Positions 46,213-58,445 of a DNA stretch of 64,000 bases are shown piece after piece. The DNA is from Apium graveolens (taxonomy: Eukaryota; Streptophyta; Magnoliopsida; Apiales; Apiaceae), in assembly GCF_009905375.1 (NCBI RefSeq), contig NC_133649.1, positions 233,033,792 to 233,097,791 on the forward strand, written 5' to 3'. The notes under the pieces are model-generated. The model was not told where the DNA came from. It did not search any database and saw only the letters and a program-made list of their open reading frames with translations. The stretch's first letter is position 1, and every line of letters starts with the position of its first letter. A program made the translations under genes and the position numbers.

Positions 46213-46990
46213 AAGGATTCCGTCCCGGAATCAGATAGAAAACAAATGGGGATACTTTCTTAGCATTACACTTTCTAACTCTCGAGTCAATTTTCCCACA
46301 TTGTGGTTCTACCACCAAACTCTGCCTAGTTTGATAATCCTTCTCCTAAGCACTTGTTCCTTTTCACTCTATAACCCTTCCCGGTTGCTCCATATAGGTT
46401 ACGACGGGTTGCATATCTATGCGCTCATATGCCTCTATTTATCTGGCATCTGAATTACACTTCCTTAACATTGATACGTGAAACACATTACGACCTGCTA
46501 CATGTTCGGGGTTAGGGCTAGCTCATATGCTAACTTCCCAAACGTCTTAATATATCCAAGGGTCCAACAAATTGTAGACTTAGCTTTCCTTTCTTTCCGA
46601 ACCTCATCAATCCTTTCCAAGGGATACCTATAACATTACTAGGTCCGCTATTTCATACTCTTTATCCTTTCGTGTCAAATCAACATACTTATCATGACCA
46701 TCTTGGGCTACTACCAGCCGTCCTCTGATTAGATCTATCATATCCTTGGTCCTTTGGACTACTGCGGGTCCGAGCATCTTGCACTCTACAACTTCATCCT
46801 AACATAAGGGAGATCGACATTGTCTTCCCTCAAGGATCTCATAAGGCGGTACCTCAATACTGACATATGATCTATTGTCGTAAGATAACTTAATCCGCGT
46901 TAAATGATCATTCCAAATTCTTTCAAGTCTATTGCACAGACTCTCATTATAGCTTTTAGCATTAGAACTTTTGCTTCTCAATACCCATTC
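46213..46990 (-). pseudogene. Element C integrase end and chromodomain, decayed
   Basis: DNA similarity to the A and D integrase ends is clear (complement of 46780-46980 gives WNDHLTRIKLSYDN, SIEVPPYEILEGRQCRSPLC; compare the D copy). Stops and indels fall every few dozen codons. The chromodomain part near 46213-46450 is recognisable only at the DNA level. Confidence 0.7.
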
Positions 46991-49970
46991 TTTTCCAGTT
47001 CGTAATCGCTATCACCTTTCGTTCCTAATATTATACTGGTTATACTTTTGCTCGCTAGCGTTCTATAACCTTTTAATAACCACGTCAACCTTAGTATCAC
47101 GAATGTGTTCCCATTCCGCATACTACCACCACTTTATTACTCCTTTTTCAGTTGTTTCTATTTTCCAAAGTTTGATTAATCATGTAGAAGTAAAGGAATT
47201 TGTTGAGAGATCACTATGATCATGAACACTTGTTATATCGCATAGTTAGTACAGAAGGTGGCCAGCCTTTAGTACTTGACAAGCAATTAAACAATAGCTG
47301 GTATCCTACTCGGCTTCTATCACACAGATAGATAGTCATTCGGCAATACCTCCCCTTCTGGAAGGGTTGTTCTTCTCAGCTTACATGAAATGAAAAGAAG
47401 AGAAAAGAACAAATTGAAGAGAATTGTATATTCATAAAAAATTTTATTGCCATAAAATATCTGGCTTGGAATCTACCTCTGAACTATAGAGGTTTGTCAT
47501 AGAAGAACAAAACATATATGTATTTATATCAACATCAAGTATTATAGCATCGCATTTCACGTGCCTAAATATTTTCGCTATCCCGTCCATCATTCTATGG
47601 ACCCATGCTCTTCCTCGAGCTTATACACAATTACCTTTGAAACTCCCTCGACATCGAAAATCGAATCTGGGATCTCATTCTAGACATCATCGTTACTTGA
47701 ATTCTATGCTTGCACCGCAACCTTCCTCGTATAATAATACGACTCTCTATTGATAAGAAAGAATAATAATTCACTATGTAGATACTCTACTTAATTAGTC
47801 TATCAATGATAACTTATACACTACCACGACCCGATTAGTGGTACTCAATCTCAACACCCATTCCAATACAACTCTCATGGTTGTAATCAGCTCACTACTC
47901 GCAGAATCATTGCTGCCTTACTATGGTCCACCACTGACCCACTGTAGTCATTCATTTTCCATGAAATCTTAATAACTAACCATACGGAGTCCATACATCT
48001 CGTATCTAATTCTCCTAAGGAGTTAACATAACCACCAATCACAATTCATGAAGAACACTCCAAACTCTGACGTACCTTCATGACATGAAGCAGATAAAAG
48101 TGCAGAAGAGTTTTAATCAAAGCAACGATAGCAGGTTAATACCATTCGTAATCATATGCCTTCAATAGAAGACTTAACTCAAAGGTTTGTTTAGTCTTTT
48201 TTTGAAACATGGTCCTGGCTTATCTCAAGATAGGACCTCCTAAGATAGATAGCCCGTTCATGGCGATTACGCGAATTAAACCTTTACCAACTACTATTAC
48301 GGTCGGGTATTGCACAGTCATCAGAAGGAATGTCAATCTTCCAAACCATAATACAACCTTCACAGCTTTAACCATCATCACTGTATTCCTCTCGCACGAG
48401 CGCCTATAATTATCCTCTTACCTTTAAAGTGTCGGCCACCTCTTTGGCCTTTCCTGATAGTAAAATTTCCTTACAGTCAATGTCACATTAACCACCTCCA
48501 ATAAATTTCTACCTTATTTCAATCACAGCTTATGTGAAAATGCTTTCCTTAAAATCTGATGAGTAAAAAAAATCACCATTTTTCCATAAGTTATTGCCTC
48601 AGTCTTTAGAGGTTAATCACTGTCATGACTGACTCTCAATCATAATTAGAACATCTTTTTTTTTTAAGTCCTAATTGCCCTGAACAATTTCGACCTTTAC
48701 TGGTTCGATCCATACTTTCTCGTGGTTTAACACGTGCCCCACTTGGCATCATTATAATTACGTCATATTTCTTTTATCAACATTTTTATTCTTGAGAATT
48801 TTGAATATTACCTTTCTCCTTGTAAAACCTCTAAGGTTATCCTTCAATCGTTCCTCCTGTATTCCCTAGATACAGGGCATATCAAAATACCATTCACTAT
48901 TACTAGAACCATTGTCTATATACATCTGAAAAATTTCTCCACTAATTTTTAAAGGTTATTGTTACCTTAATCCTTTCCAATTCATACTGTCAAAACTCAT
49001 ACTATCCCTATTAAGGGTGAAATGCCAACCTTTATGCATTCCCCTAGGATTCGTTTTAAGTTACCGATGTTCTATCCTTAATTCCACCTCTAAAAAGGTA
49101 CAAGCATCCTTCCATGGATAAATAAAGTCATATATCCCTGATAAGGGTATCTTGTTCAATCATTTCCACCTCGATAGTCTATACCTAACTTCATAATAGC
49201 ATCCTTATTCAAATTGAGGTCAATCCATATGGCCTCCAAAAGATAACAACGGTTATCCGCTTGTCTTTCCTGATTTGGTAATGATAACATGGATGTTCTA
49301 GAAGATATTGGTCATGTTCAACATGAACTTCTTCTTAATAATTCCTTATTTACTTTTGTTGTTTATCTCAACAGTCACCTCAATGTTGGGGTATCTTTCA
49401 TACCTGGCGTCTCCCTTTCTGGGTATCACGCCACCGGTCTTACACTTCACATTCTTGAAGGTCACTTCCTTCATCCAATTTTCCTAATTTCTTACTTCCT
49501 TGTCTCCTCAGTCTATCCGCGTCTCATTATTTATCCTTCGAATTATCTCAAGGTTTCCTCGAATCCTCCCAACTTAAAGGGGATAAAATGTACATAACTC
49601 GTATGCCTTCAACCATCAACTTTAACTCATGGTGAATCACCCTCATCCTGACGATTACATACTTTTCTATGTCTATTGCTACGAGTCTTTAGGGTTTCCT
49701 CATACCCAACTCCCTTATCATACCTCAAACTCTATTGCCTTTATATTCCTTTCCACTTCAGTTTCTTTTTATTTTCCTTTCTCTTATCATTATTTCATGA
49801 ACTAACACAACATAAGTATTGATTTCAAACATCCCGTCATTCTGGATTCGCGTCTTCAGAACGAATCTTAACAACTTTTACAGCTTAGATTCATAATTCA
49901 TCATACTCGTCTGCCTTTGTTATGGCTCTAAAGCTTTTACATTATCTCCATAACCTTGGGAAGTACTTTC
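46991..49970 (-). pseudogene. Element C protease-RT-RNase H-integrase, strongly decayed
   Basis: No ORF above 102 codons and no intact domain. A trace of RT is visible near 48670-48780, where the complement gives GHVLNHEKVWIEPVK, matching the [15 protein letters not shown] region just after the RT catalytic box in D. Its position between gag (upstream) and integrase (downstream) is in the normal order. The rest is assigned by position only. Confidence 0.5.
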
Positions 49971-50470
49971 CTGAAAACAATTGACTGAACTTAAATCAGT
50001 TTATTATAATCTCTTGCTCCGTGCCTTCCTTGGCCTTTCACCAGCGGGTGGTCTCTCTCTTAGGAGGGTGAGTGATAAAAACAGTCTTTTGTGGTTCATC
50101 AATCATTTTGAATCTCAAATGATTCCTATATTTCCTTTAGCCAGGCTCTTGCCTCGGCTGGGTCAGCCTGTTCCTTGGAACTCTGAGAGCTTAGCGATTT
50201 AAAGGTCCTGAAAGAATTTCTCACCTAACTGTCTCCTCAGGGTGGTGGTTGGGGATAATAGTCTAAGTTCTCTTTAGACAGGTCCATGAATTGCCGTATA
50301 GGGGTACCATCTCGGGTCTCCTTTCCTTACTTGACTTTTTGTTTCCTTAGTATGAAATGTTTCATCCTACTCCCCATAATTGGGGTCATCTTTTAATTTA
50401 AAATCCTCATTTTCCACTCCATTATGGCATGGGTTCCTTCTATCTTGATGGCGACCTCCCTGACTATCAC
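49971..50470 (-). pseudogene. Element C gag remnant
   Basis: The complement of about 50220-49980 gives FKSLSSQSSKEQADPAEARA, WLKE, then ESFEI. This matches the gag core of D (FKSLKPPEFHGSADPVEARA, WLKEMEKSFEI) with stops interspersed. The preceding part (50470-50400) resembles the D gag N-terminus (NPERDSQGGRHQDRRN). Confidence 0.7.
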
Positions 50471-51340
50471 GTTCAGGGTTTGCTCTAAATCTTATTCCTC
50501 AAACTATGGCTCTCATCTAAGTTCTCATCCTTACGCTCTTGAACTTTTGGAACCCAAATTCTGTAGGAATACCTCATTATTCCCTTCTCATCTTTCTCGG
50601 TATTAACCTCTTATCTATTTGTTGGCTCTCTGCCTTCATTCATAACTTTTTCTGGCACAATATGATCTTTTCCAATAATTCGGGCTGTATTGCTATCTCA
50701 AACAGCTTTTCGGTACCGGCTCCGGTTACCTTCACTACTATTTCCATTTTCTCAAAATCTCTTATAAACTCTCCCAAAGACATTATCATCTTGAGTCTCT
50801 CCTTTTTACTAAGGGCATCAGTCACCACATTGGCTTTCCCCGAATGATAAAGAATCTCCCAATCATAATTCTTGATTAGCTCTAACCGCCTCCTCTGGCG
50901 TATGTTGAGCTCTTTCTACGTAAGAATGTACTAGAGCACTTATGGCTTAGGTAATTCTCGCACTTCTCTCCATACAAGTAGTGCCTCCAATCTTTAGGGT
51001 AAAACTATTGCCACGAGCCTAAGCTCATGGGCGGGGATATCGAATTTCATATTACCTTAATTGTCTTGACGCAGACGCGATTATCTTGCTGTGCTAAGAA
51101 GCACCCTAATTCCTTATGCGAAGCGTCACTTACAAATCACAAAATCTCCTTTTTCCATCCAGCAACACCAGCATAGGGGCCATCACCAACCTCTGCTTCA
51201 GTTCTTGAAAGCTGTTCTCGCATTTCTCTGTCCATTCGAACTTCTCAGTCTTACGAGTAAGCCGCGTTAAAGGGGCTACTATCTTTACAACTTGAACGAA
51301 CCTCCGGTAGTGACCGGCCAATCCTACCTCTGGTAGTTGC
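50471..51340 (-). pseudogene. Element C displaced RT-RNase H-integrase fragment
   Basis: The complement reads GHYRRFVQVVKIVAPLTRL and [20 protein letters not shown] (end of RT, 51330-51130), then RNase H traces. VTDALSKKERLKM and FEKMEIVVKVTGAGTEKLFE (50830-50640) follow, then the start of integrase (EKGIMRYSYRIWVP, about 50560). It lies between the pre-gag leader and gag, where pol does not belong. It is much closer to the D sequence than the in-place pol remnant downstream. Confidence 0.75.
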
Positions 51341-51767
51341 CCTAACCATGGTCATCAATTCCTCAGTGGTCCTTTATTCATTCTTGTCAGGATCCTCCAT
51401 GGGATCCTCCTCAACAACTATCCCTTCTAGGACAACATCCTCAACCGCTAAATTCTCAATATCAACATCATCCGGTCCTGTATTAGGACACTCTATCGGA
51501 TCCACAATCCGATCTCCAATTAGTAATAAAATATCATCGCGATGTTGCTCCTCAACCTCAGGGTTCGGAGTCCCGCTACCATATACGATAACGAACTACG
51601 CTCCTATCACGATATTTATAAGGGTTCCCATAAGGGTTTTAACTGTCAGTACTACGTTAGGTAGCCCGACTATGAACTTGGCAAGAGTTCTTATTATCTT
51701 AGTGAACTTATTATCTTAACGTCACATCATCTCTGAGGTTTATAAAGCTTAGCTCTGATACCATTTC
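51341..51767 (-). pseudogene. Element C leader, pre-gag ORF remnant and PBS
   Basis: The primer site TGGTATCAGAGC is the complement of 51752-51763, 4 bp from the LTR. The leader continues with the family's conserved sequence. The complement of about 51590-51375 then gives an acidic frame (NPEVEEQHRDDILLLIGDRI, VDPIECPNTGPDDV) that is the start of the pre-gag ORF, ending at a stop before the displaced pol fragment. Confidence 0.7.
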
Positions 51768-53694
51768 TGTAACACCCCCAGATCCGGGGTCGGGGATCCG
51801 GGTCGTCACGGTCTTTCTTTCCACAATATCACTTCACTTAATTAATTATAAATAACCTTATGCTGTGACCCCACACTAACACACACCACAACCCGTTATA
51901 GTCTCAGAGATGAAATTTAAATAAGTACAAGTCTTTGAATCCACAATTTAAAAGTTATTACAACCCAAAATGATTACATGATAAATTTACAGTTAATTGC
52001 CATTATCTGCCACAAGTTATAATTATACATAATTGATTCTCAAAAGTAAATGGTCTGATCTACAATAGATCTACCTCTGTAGCTATAGCAGCTACAACAT
52101 CAACGGGAAGACGCGGGACGCTTCCCACGCGCTTGCGCTGGGTCTGCTGGAGTCTGGCCATCTTTCCTAACTGTTGTTGTGTGATGAAGAAATAAAGCAA
52201 GGGTGAGCAGCAAGCCCACCAAAATAATATGTATAATGATTTACAATATATGAGCCTGCTTATAATACTCATGAAAGTCTTGGTCAAAAGAAATGAACCA
52301 AGTTTGATATCTTAATGCGATGAAGTCGCAAAATATTCAGTATATATACATATATACTTTTCAAAATATTGGAAGTCCTCTTCCATGCATAATATACACA
52401 AAGTCCCAGTGTATAATTGTATAAAAAAAATATCGTTGCAAAGTGATCTCATATATCTAACCTTGTCTCAACGTTTTTCTGAAAATCTTTGTCATTCATA
52501 AGACAATTATTAATTAGATATAAGTTTAAAAGATGAGGTTACCAAATACCCCAATATACTTATATCTTTCCCAATACTACTTGAACTACCACCGTTCAAG
52601 TTATAATCAGTTTCAAAAGTTCATCACATAGATGAGACTACAAGACAAGATTTGAATAGATTCAATCTTTGAAATATTATTGAATGAAATAAAGTTACGA
52701 GATACTTTATTTAGTCCCGATATATACATATATCCACATATATATATCTCTTAAACATTTCCTGGAACCTCTGTTATGTAAAGTATGAACAGAGTTTGAA
52801 ACATCCAATGAATTTTGGAAAGGAAAAGAATTTTGGCATAAACCAGATATCTTGCTGATCAGGCAAAGATACCAATAAGTAACCTTTTCTACTGTAGATG
52901 GATGAATTCCTCACCGGTCATCACCCTGGCCGCATTAGGACCTCGCGCTAGACCGTTACCCGGCCCCTCACGCGTTGATGGACTGCCACCCAGCCATTTA
53001 CACATTCATAGACCGTACCCCGGCCTGTCGCTTATGCCGACTCAATTAGATGGGCTTACTTCCCGAACGTTGGGCAAGTAATCAATTCATTTACCAAAAC
53101 TGCAACCTCGTTGCGAATATAAAATACACCACAGAGCCGGATTCCCCAGGTTTTGAGCGAGTATTTAAATCCCCTTAAAAAGGAAGATCTTAAATATAAA
53201 AATGAGTTTTGGGATCCGCTCTGACTTTAAAAATCATTTTGAAGACTCGAAAACACTTTAAAGAGTGTTTGGAGTAAAGCTGATTTAATGAAGTAAATCA
53301 GTCCCCAGAATATTTAGAAAATGACTGAATATTATTATTTAAATAATATTCCCATAAAGAATAATCTTTATAAAAATAATTGAAGTAGAAGTATTAAAAC
53401 TTATACTTGAAACGAGTATTAAATAACCAAAGATATACTTATATGAAAGTATTATCTTTATTTGAATAACCGAAAATAAGTTTGATTATTAACACCTTAT
53501 TCTTTAATAAAATAAAGAATATATTTCAGCAAATAATCGGAGTCATAGATCCTCAAATGAATATTCAAATAATATTCATTAAATAATATAAACTGAGTCA
53601 TAAGTCCTCGAATGAATATTCAAGATAATATTCATTAATAAAATAAAGTTATCGAATAAACCTTATTCGATTAATAGTTTTGAAAACTATAACC

Positions 53695-53726
<32 letters not shown>

Positions 53727-55795
53727 CCATATCCATATATACAAGATTACTCGGGATCCTCGACTCCCGGTTTTTAGAAAATATTTTCACCTTTTGGGTC
53801 CCTATACTAAGGGTATATGCAAGTTACCGCTATTCTCTAGTATAGGTATTATCAACTGAACCAACAGATATATATTTCAAGAATATGAAACAGGCATGCA
53901 TATATACCATATCACATGCTACAATATATCGCAAGAATTTGCTAAATAACCAACATGCATTTATCGCAAAATCATGCATATACAAATGTATACATCACAA
54001 CAACAGTATAACGGATAGAATACTTGCCTGAGCGACTGGGGGTTACGAATGGCTCGGGACGAGTCTGGTAACCTATAAGCAACAAGTAAGTTGGAATTAA
54101 ACCAAAGTCACTTGTAAATCTATACTTTAACTAACTTAGACTCTAACGCTTGTTTTGCGCTCACTGATTCGCTTAAGTCACTCGGGTACCCTCGGCTCCA
54201 CCATTTTTAATAATTTAACCTTTACGAGTTTTAAAGCGATTCCTTCGCGAGTGTCTTACCAACTGCCTAACACACTTACCATAAATGTTTCATACATTAA
54301 TTAACCCTTTTTTGGTCTTTAACCTATGTTTCAAAGTAAGGTGAGGGGAAAAGTTTCGTTCGCGAAACGCCGTTACTTGAAACGGTCGTTTCTCCTAAAC
54401 CGTGCGTCGGAATCGAACGAACTACATATCAAAACGAAGCTCGTAACATGAGTTATCTAAACATGGCAGTGATGATAATCTAGCAGGGGGTTCTCGGGTC
54501 CTAATGTTATGCACAAAAACAGTCTACAGGAAATCGGACGTTACGACGGCTATATTTACGCGATTTCCCAAATTTAAACCAATTCAATCAACCACAATTT
54601 CAACTCCAATTCACAACCCAATCAAACCTCCAATTAAACTACACCACAACAGCCCCAAATCAACTCAATATTACCAATTTATTCATCTACACCAAGTCAA
54701 AAATGTGACCAAGAACTTCAAATCTAACAAGCATCACTCCTAACTCCAAAATCAACAAAACCACTTACTAAACAAAGCTCTATCATGAGTACACACTCAT
54801 TACACTAACCCATCATCTAACATTATGAAATCCAAACCAACAAAACTTAATACTAAGGGTTTGAGAAGTTATACCTTCCTTGGAGAGTGGAGAATCAAGA
54901 GAATGGCTTGGAATCACCCTTAAAGTCCTTATCCAAGCTTAATCTAAACAAAACTTCAAGAACACAAATTTTAGTTCTTGAAAACACTATTCACCATCTT
55001 CTTTCATGATTTATAGAAAAAGATTGGCTTGGAATTAGAAGCTTAAACTTATAGCAAGTATGTAACTATCCATGGGGAAGCTTAGATAATTACCTTGCTA
55101 AATAGTAAGTGGAGGAGCTTGGACTTTCATTTTTTAAGAAAACCACCCGAGAGCATGAAGAAGAAGAAGAGAGAATTTTGTGTTTTGGCTTGATTTGCTT
55201 TTGGTTGGTTGATTTTTGTTGTTTGTTTTAGTGAATTACCTAGTTGCCCTTGGTTTTGTGTGGTTAAAAAGTCACCACATCTCCTTCCTTTCTTGTCATG
55301 CCTATGTCACCTTGCACATGTCATAATGCTCCCACTTGTCCACACCTTGTGGTTTGATGATGTCACAATCCCTGGCTTCTTGTACAAGCTTGTCTCTTGG
55401 TCACTTATTTGTTTTACGGTTCGCTTATCTTTCGTTCTCGTTTATCGTTTGAGGGATCATACCCGGGATCTTATTACTTAGGTTCCCTTAACCTTTCTCA
55501 ATACATTATATTCCTTTTATGATCCTCTCCTATAATCCTTTAATTTAAATCCTTTTTATCCTGTTACCTTATACTCAATTCTCTCCGTATCTTGTGAATT
55601 TCCGGGAAAAATCAAAGTGTTCGGAATTGGATTCTGACGATCTTTACATACACTTATATACCACATAGAGTACTAATAATATCCCATAAGATCAATAACA
55701 GAACCCCTACATAGCGTGGCATGAAAAGTTTTCTCGTTCAGCAAAAACACTATTCATAAGGGTTTCAAAATTTCTCAAAAATTGGGGTTATTACA
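51768..55795 (-). repeat. Element C 5' LTR
   Basis: 4028 bp, near-identical to 42178-46197. Small differences include the length of the AT tract near 53695-53740 and scattered single bases. Confidence 0.95.
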
Positions 55796-55800
55796 CAGCA
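55796..55800. repeat. Target-site duplication CAGCA, right of element C
   Basis: Exact copy of 42173-42177. Confidence 0.95.
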
Positions 55801-55893
55801 TGAGGTTATTTATTATTAATTAAGTGAAGTGATATTGTGGAAAGAAAGACCGTGACGACCCGGATCCCTGACCCCGGATCTGGGGGTGTTACA
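55801..55893 (+). repeat. Element D 5' LTR, last part
   Basis: It continues the LTR interrupted at 42177 and ends GGGGGTGTTACA. It is the reverse complement of the LTR starts in A and C. Confidence 0.93.
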
Positions 55894-55897
55894 GAAA

Positions 55898-55910
55898 TGG
55901 TATCAGAGCC
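55898..55910 (+). other. Primer-binding site, element D
   Basis: TGGTATCAGAGCC, complementary to initiator tRNA-Met, 4 bp after the LTR. Confidence 0.93.
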
Positions 55911-56105
55911 AAGCGTTATAAACCTCAGAGATGATGCGACGATATAATAATAAACTCACAAAAATAATAAGAACTCTTGCCAAGTTCATGGTCGGACTAC
56001 TTAAAGTAGCGCTGACAGTTAAAACCCTTACGGGAACCCTTATAAGTATCATGATAGTAAATTAGCTCGTTTAATGTGTAGGCACATGAGATAGAGGACC
56101 CTGAG

Positions 56106-56768
56106 ATGTTCGAGCGTGAGCATGATGAGGCGCTGCTAGATGTCGAGGATTAGGAGGAGCCTGAGATGGAGGAGGATGAGGAGGAACCCTCAGAGGAGTC
56201 AGAGACAGAGGTCATTGCTATTTCAGATGAGGAGGACCCGGATGAGGTCCCAGTAGCTGAGGAGCGTGTCAGAGCTATGGTAGTGTACACTGGTACCCCT
56301 TTACCCACACTCCCGGTGGTCACAGCTCCTACCCCTCCACCACTATCTTGGATCCCCTATGATGACAGCTCAGAGACCCATACTTCCGAGCCTAGGCAGA
56401 CCGAGGAGGCACCCCCAGCGGCTCCGGATTCACCACCTCTCGACCCTGCCCCTAGGCAGTCTTTGTTAGCCCACGGCTATGTTCAGGATGTACTGAGGAC
56501 CCGAGTGGCTGTTGCTGAGGCCCGGCTGGATGAGGTCAGGAGGGAGTTGGATGCGGAGAGGGCGGGTAGGCGTACCCGAGCTTATGAGACTAGGGCTACT
56601 ATACCCCGATCCTTGAGGAGGAAGCTGACGGGGATAGAGCTCACGTCCCGAGCGAGACTCAGATCGCTCCAGGGGGACATGCATTGTAGGATCTCCAAGC
56701 GGCAGGCCGACTATATCTTCCGTCGTGCGATGGAAAGGGTATGCGAGCTGACCCGCTCCGGTGTGTGA
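56106..56768 (+). pseudogene. Pre-gag ORF of element D, function unknown
   Basis: From ATG 56106 it reads in frame to 56768, with a single TAG at 56151-56153; the open part starts at ATG 56166 (200 codons). It has an acidic N-terminus (EEDEEEPSEESETEV), a Pro/Thr-rich middle (TPLPTLPVVTAPTPPPLS) and a basic, helical C-terminal half (RTRVAVAEARLDEVRREL, RRKLTGIELTSRARLRSL, RRAMERVCELTRSGV). It occupies the same place as the 170-codon ORF in element B and has the same acidic/Pro-rich then charged-helix layout. No family recognised. Confidence 0.6.
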
Positions 56769-57176
56769 TTTAGCACTGGCGATGGGATAGTCTAGTTGTC
56801 TAGTTAGTCGAGGCCTTAGTAAGAGCCAATTTTCCGGGATAGTTGACTTGTATATAGCATCCCTTTTTCTGACTAGACAGATAGACTCTGGTGTATCACT
56901 TTTGAGGCAGATGGCTGTAGCACTGTTGTACTTTTGACCAGATTAAACTATGTATTTCTCGCATTATGTATATATTTGTTTCCTTTCAGTTCAGTTCCTT
57001 AGTGACGAGATCACTGTTTTTATCATTATTATTACTGCACTTCTTATTAGAACTGTCATAAAATAATAGAATTGTGAGATACATTCTCCCCATTATAGAA
57101 CTGTGCAAGGCACAATGTTGTGTATGATTGTGACCTAACGTTGAATTTCTCAATAAATTTTTTTATTATCAGTATC
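56769..57176 (+). other. Element D spacer between pre-gag ORF and gag
   Basis: 408 bp without coding signal. It ends with TTTTTTTATTATCAG four bases before the gag ATG, a good 3' splice-site sequence. Compare element B. Confidence 0.5.
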
Positions 57177-58445
57177 ATGCCGCCAAGAAAGATTGGAACT
57201 AGGGGCGAACCCTGGATCTGAGGATCAGGGAAGCCATAACCAGGACGATAGGAACCAGAAACACAGTGAAGAAGAAGATGAGGATTATGTTGAACAGGAT
57301 GACTCCCTGTATGAAGATGAGGAGGAAACATATGATGTTGAGGGATTTGAGATAGAGACTGAAGAAGGAGAAACTGAGGTTGAGCAACCAGTACCAAACC
57401 CAGGCATGGATCCCATGGGCCAGTTCATGCAACTACTAAGGCAGAACTTGGAACGTCAACCCAACCCACCCCCTCAAGGAAATAACAATGATGTGGCAAA
57501 CTCTTTCAGGGCTTTTAAGTCCCTTAAGCCCCCTGAGTTCCACGGATCAGCCGACCCAGTTGAGGCAAGGGCATGGTTAAAGGAAATGGAGAAATCCTTT
57601 GAGATTATGAGTACCGATGAGGCACAGAAGACTGTATTTGCTACCTACCTTCTTAAAGGAGAGGCCAACTACTGGTGGGAGGCCAAGAAAAACATGGAGA
57701 CAGATGCTATCATAACCTGGGAGAGGTTCAGTCAGTTGTTTTTGGGAAAGTATTTCCCGAGGTTTATGGAGAACCAGATGGAGCTCAAGTTCTTGGAGCT
57801 AAAGCAGAATAACTTATCCGTAGCAGAGTACGAAGCAAAATTTACTGAGTTATCAAGGTTCGTGCCGGAGTTTGTGAGCACCGAGGAAAAGAAAGCTAGG
57901 AGGTTTCAGCAGGGACTGAAACCGTGGATTCAGAATAGGGTGGCAATCCTTGAGCTTACTGATTATGCCACTCTGGTACAAAAGAAAACAATTGTAGAAG
58001 CCGAAAGTGAACAGATGCAAAAGGAAAGAGAGAAGAAGGGAATAAAGAGGAAAAGTATGAGCATGGGTGGATGTTCCACATGAAGGAGCTTCCCAACTAG
58101 AGTTAATCGAGGAGCAGTGTCCCTACCGGGATGGAACACTGGGTTTAATCGGCCAATGAGCGTAAATGTGAGCCAGAGAGGCCAGAAGTCAAGAATGTCC
58201 TATTCCAACCAGTCTCGACCCCCATTGCCAGCCTGTAACACTTGTGGAAGGATGCATTCTGGGGAATGTAAGGGAAAGTCGGTAACCTACTTTAAGTGTG
58301 GGCAAGAGGGCCACTATTCCCATAAATGCCCTTCGTCAGCCCTTGCCGTCATTCCAACCACTAATAGTCATCAGTGTGGACACCCGGGTCATTGGAAGAA
58401 GGAATGTCCAATGAACAAACCAGCAGCTTCAGGAGCCAGCAGGGC
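57177..58445 (+). pseudogene. Element D gag
   Basis: The start is ATG 57177 (MPPRK, as in element B), but the frame runs into TGA at 57219; the main gag frame (+1) opens at about 57193. It has an acidic N-terminus and a gag core with ADPVEARAWLKEMEKSF, YLLKGEANYWWEAKKN, FLGKYFPRFMENQMELKF and RRFQQGLKPWIQNRVA. TGA at 58081-58083 (probably from an Arg CGA) cuts it before the nucleocapsid. The nucleocapsid has [12 protein letters not shown] intact, but the two CCHC knuckles have each lost the first Cys: [14 protein letters not shown] and [14 protein letters not shown]. Confidence 0.92.

Larger units (their letters stand above)
42178..55795 (-). mobile_element. Element C: non-autonomous Tekay-type element with young LTRs
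   Basis: A 13.6-kb minus-strand element inside the 5' LTR of D, with CAGCA duplications, two ~4.02-kb LTRs that look about 99% identical, an intact iMet primer site (51752-51763) and an intact polypurine tract (46198-46212). The 5.6-kb internal region has no long ORF. Traces of gag, RT, RNase H and integrase are full of stops, and one RT-RNase H-integrase piece lies upstream of gag. It cannot encode its own proteins. Confidence 0.95.

Noticed and set aside
49289..49597. 102-codon plus-strand ORF in element C
   Set aside because: It is opposite to decayed gag-pol, with no composition or motif supporting a gene.
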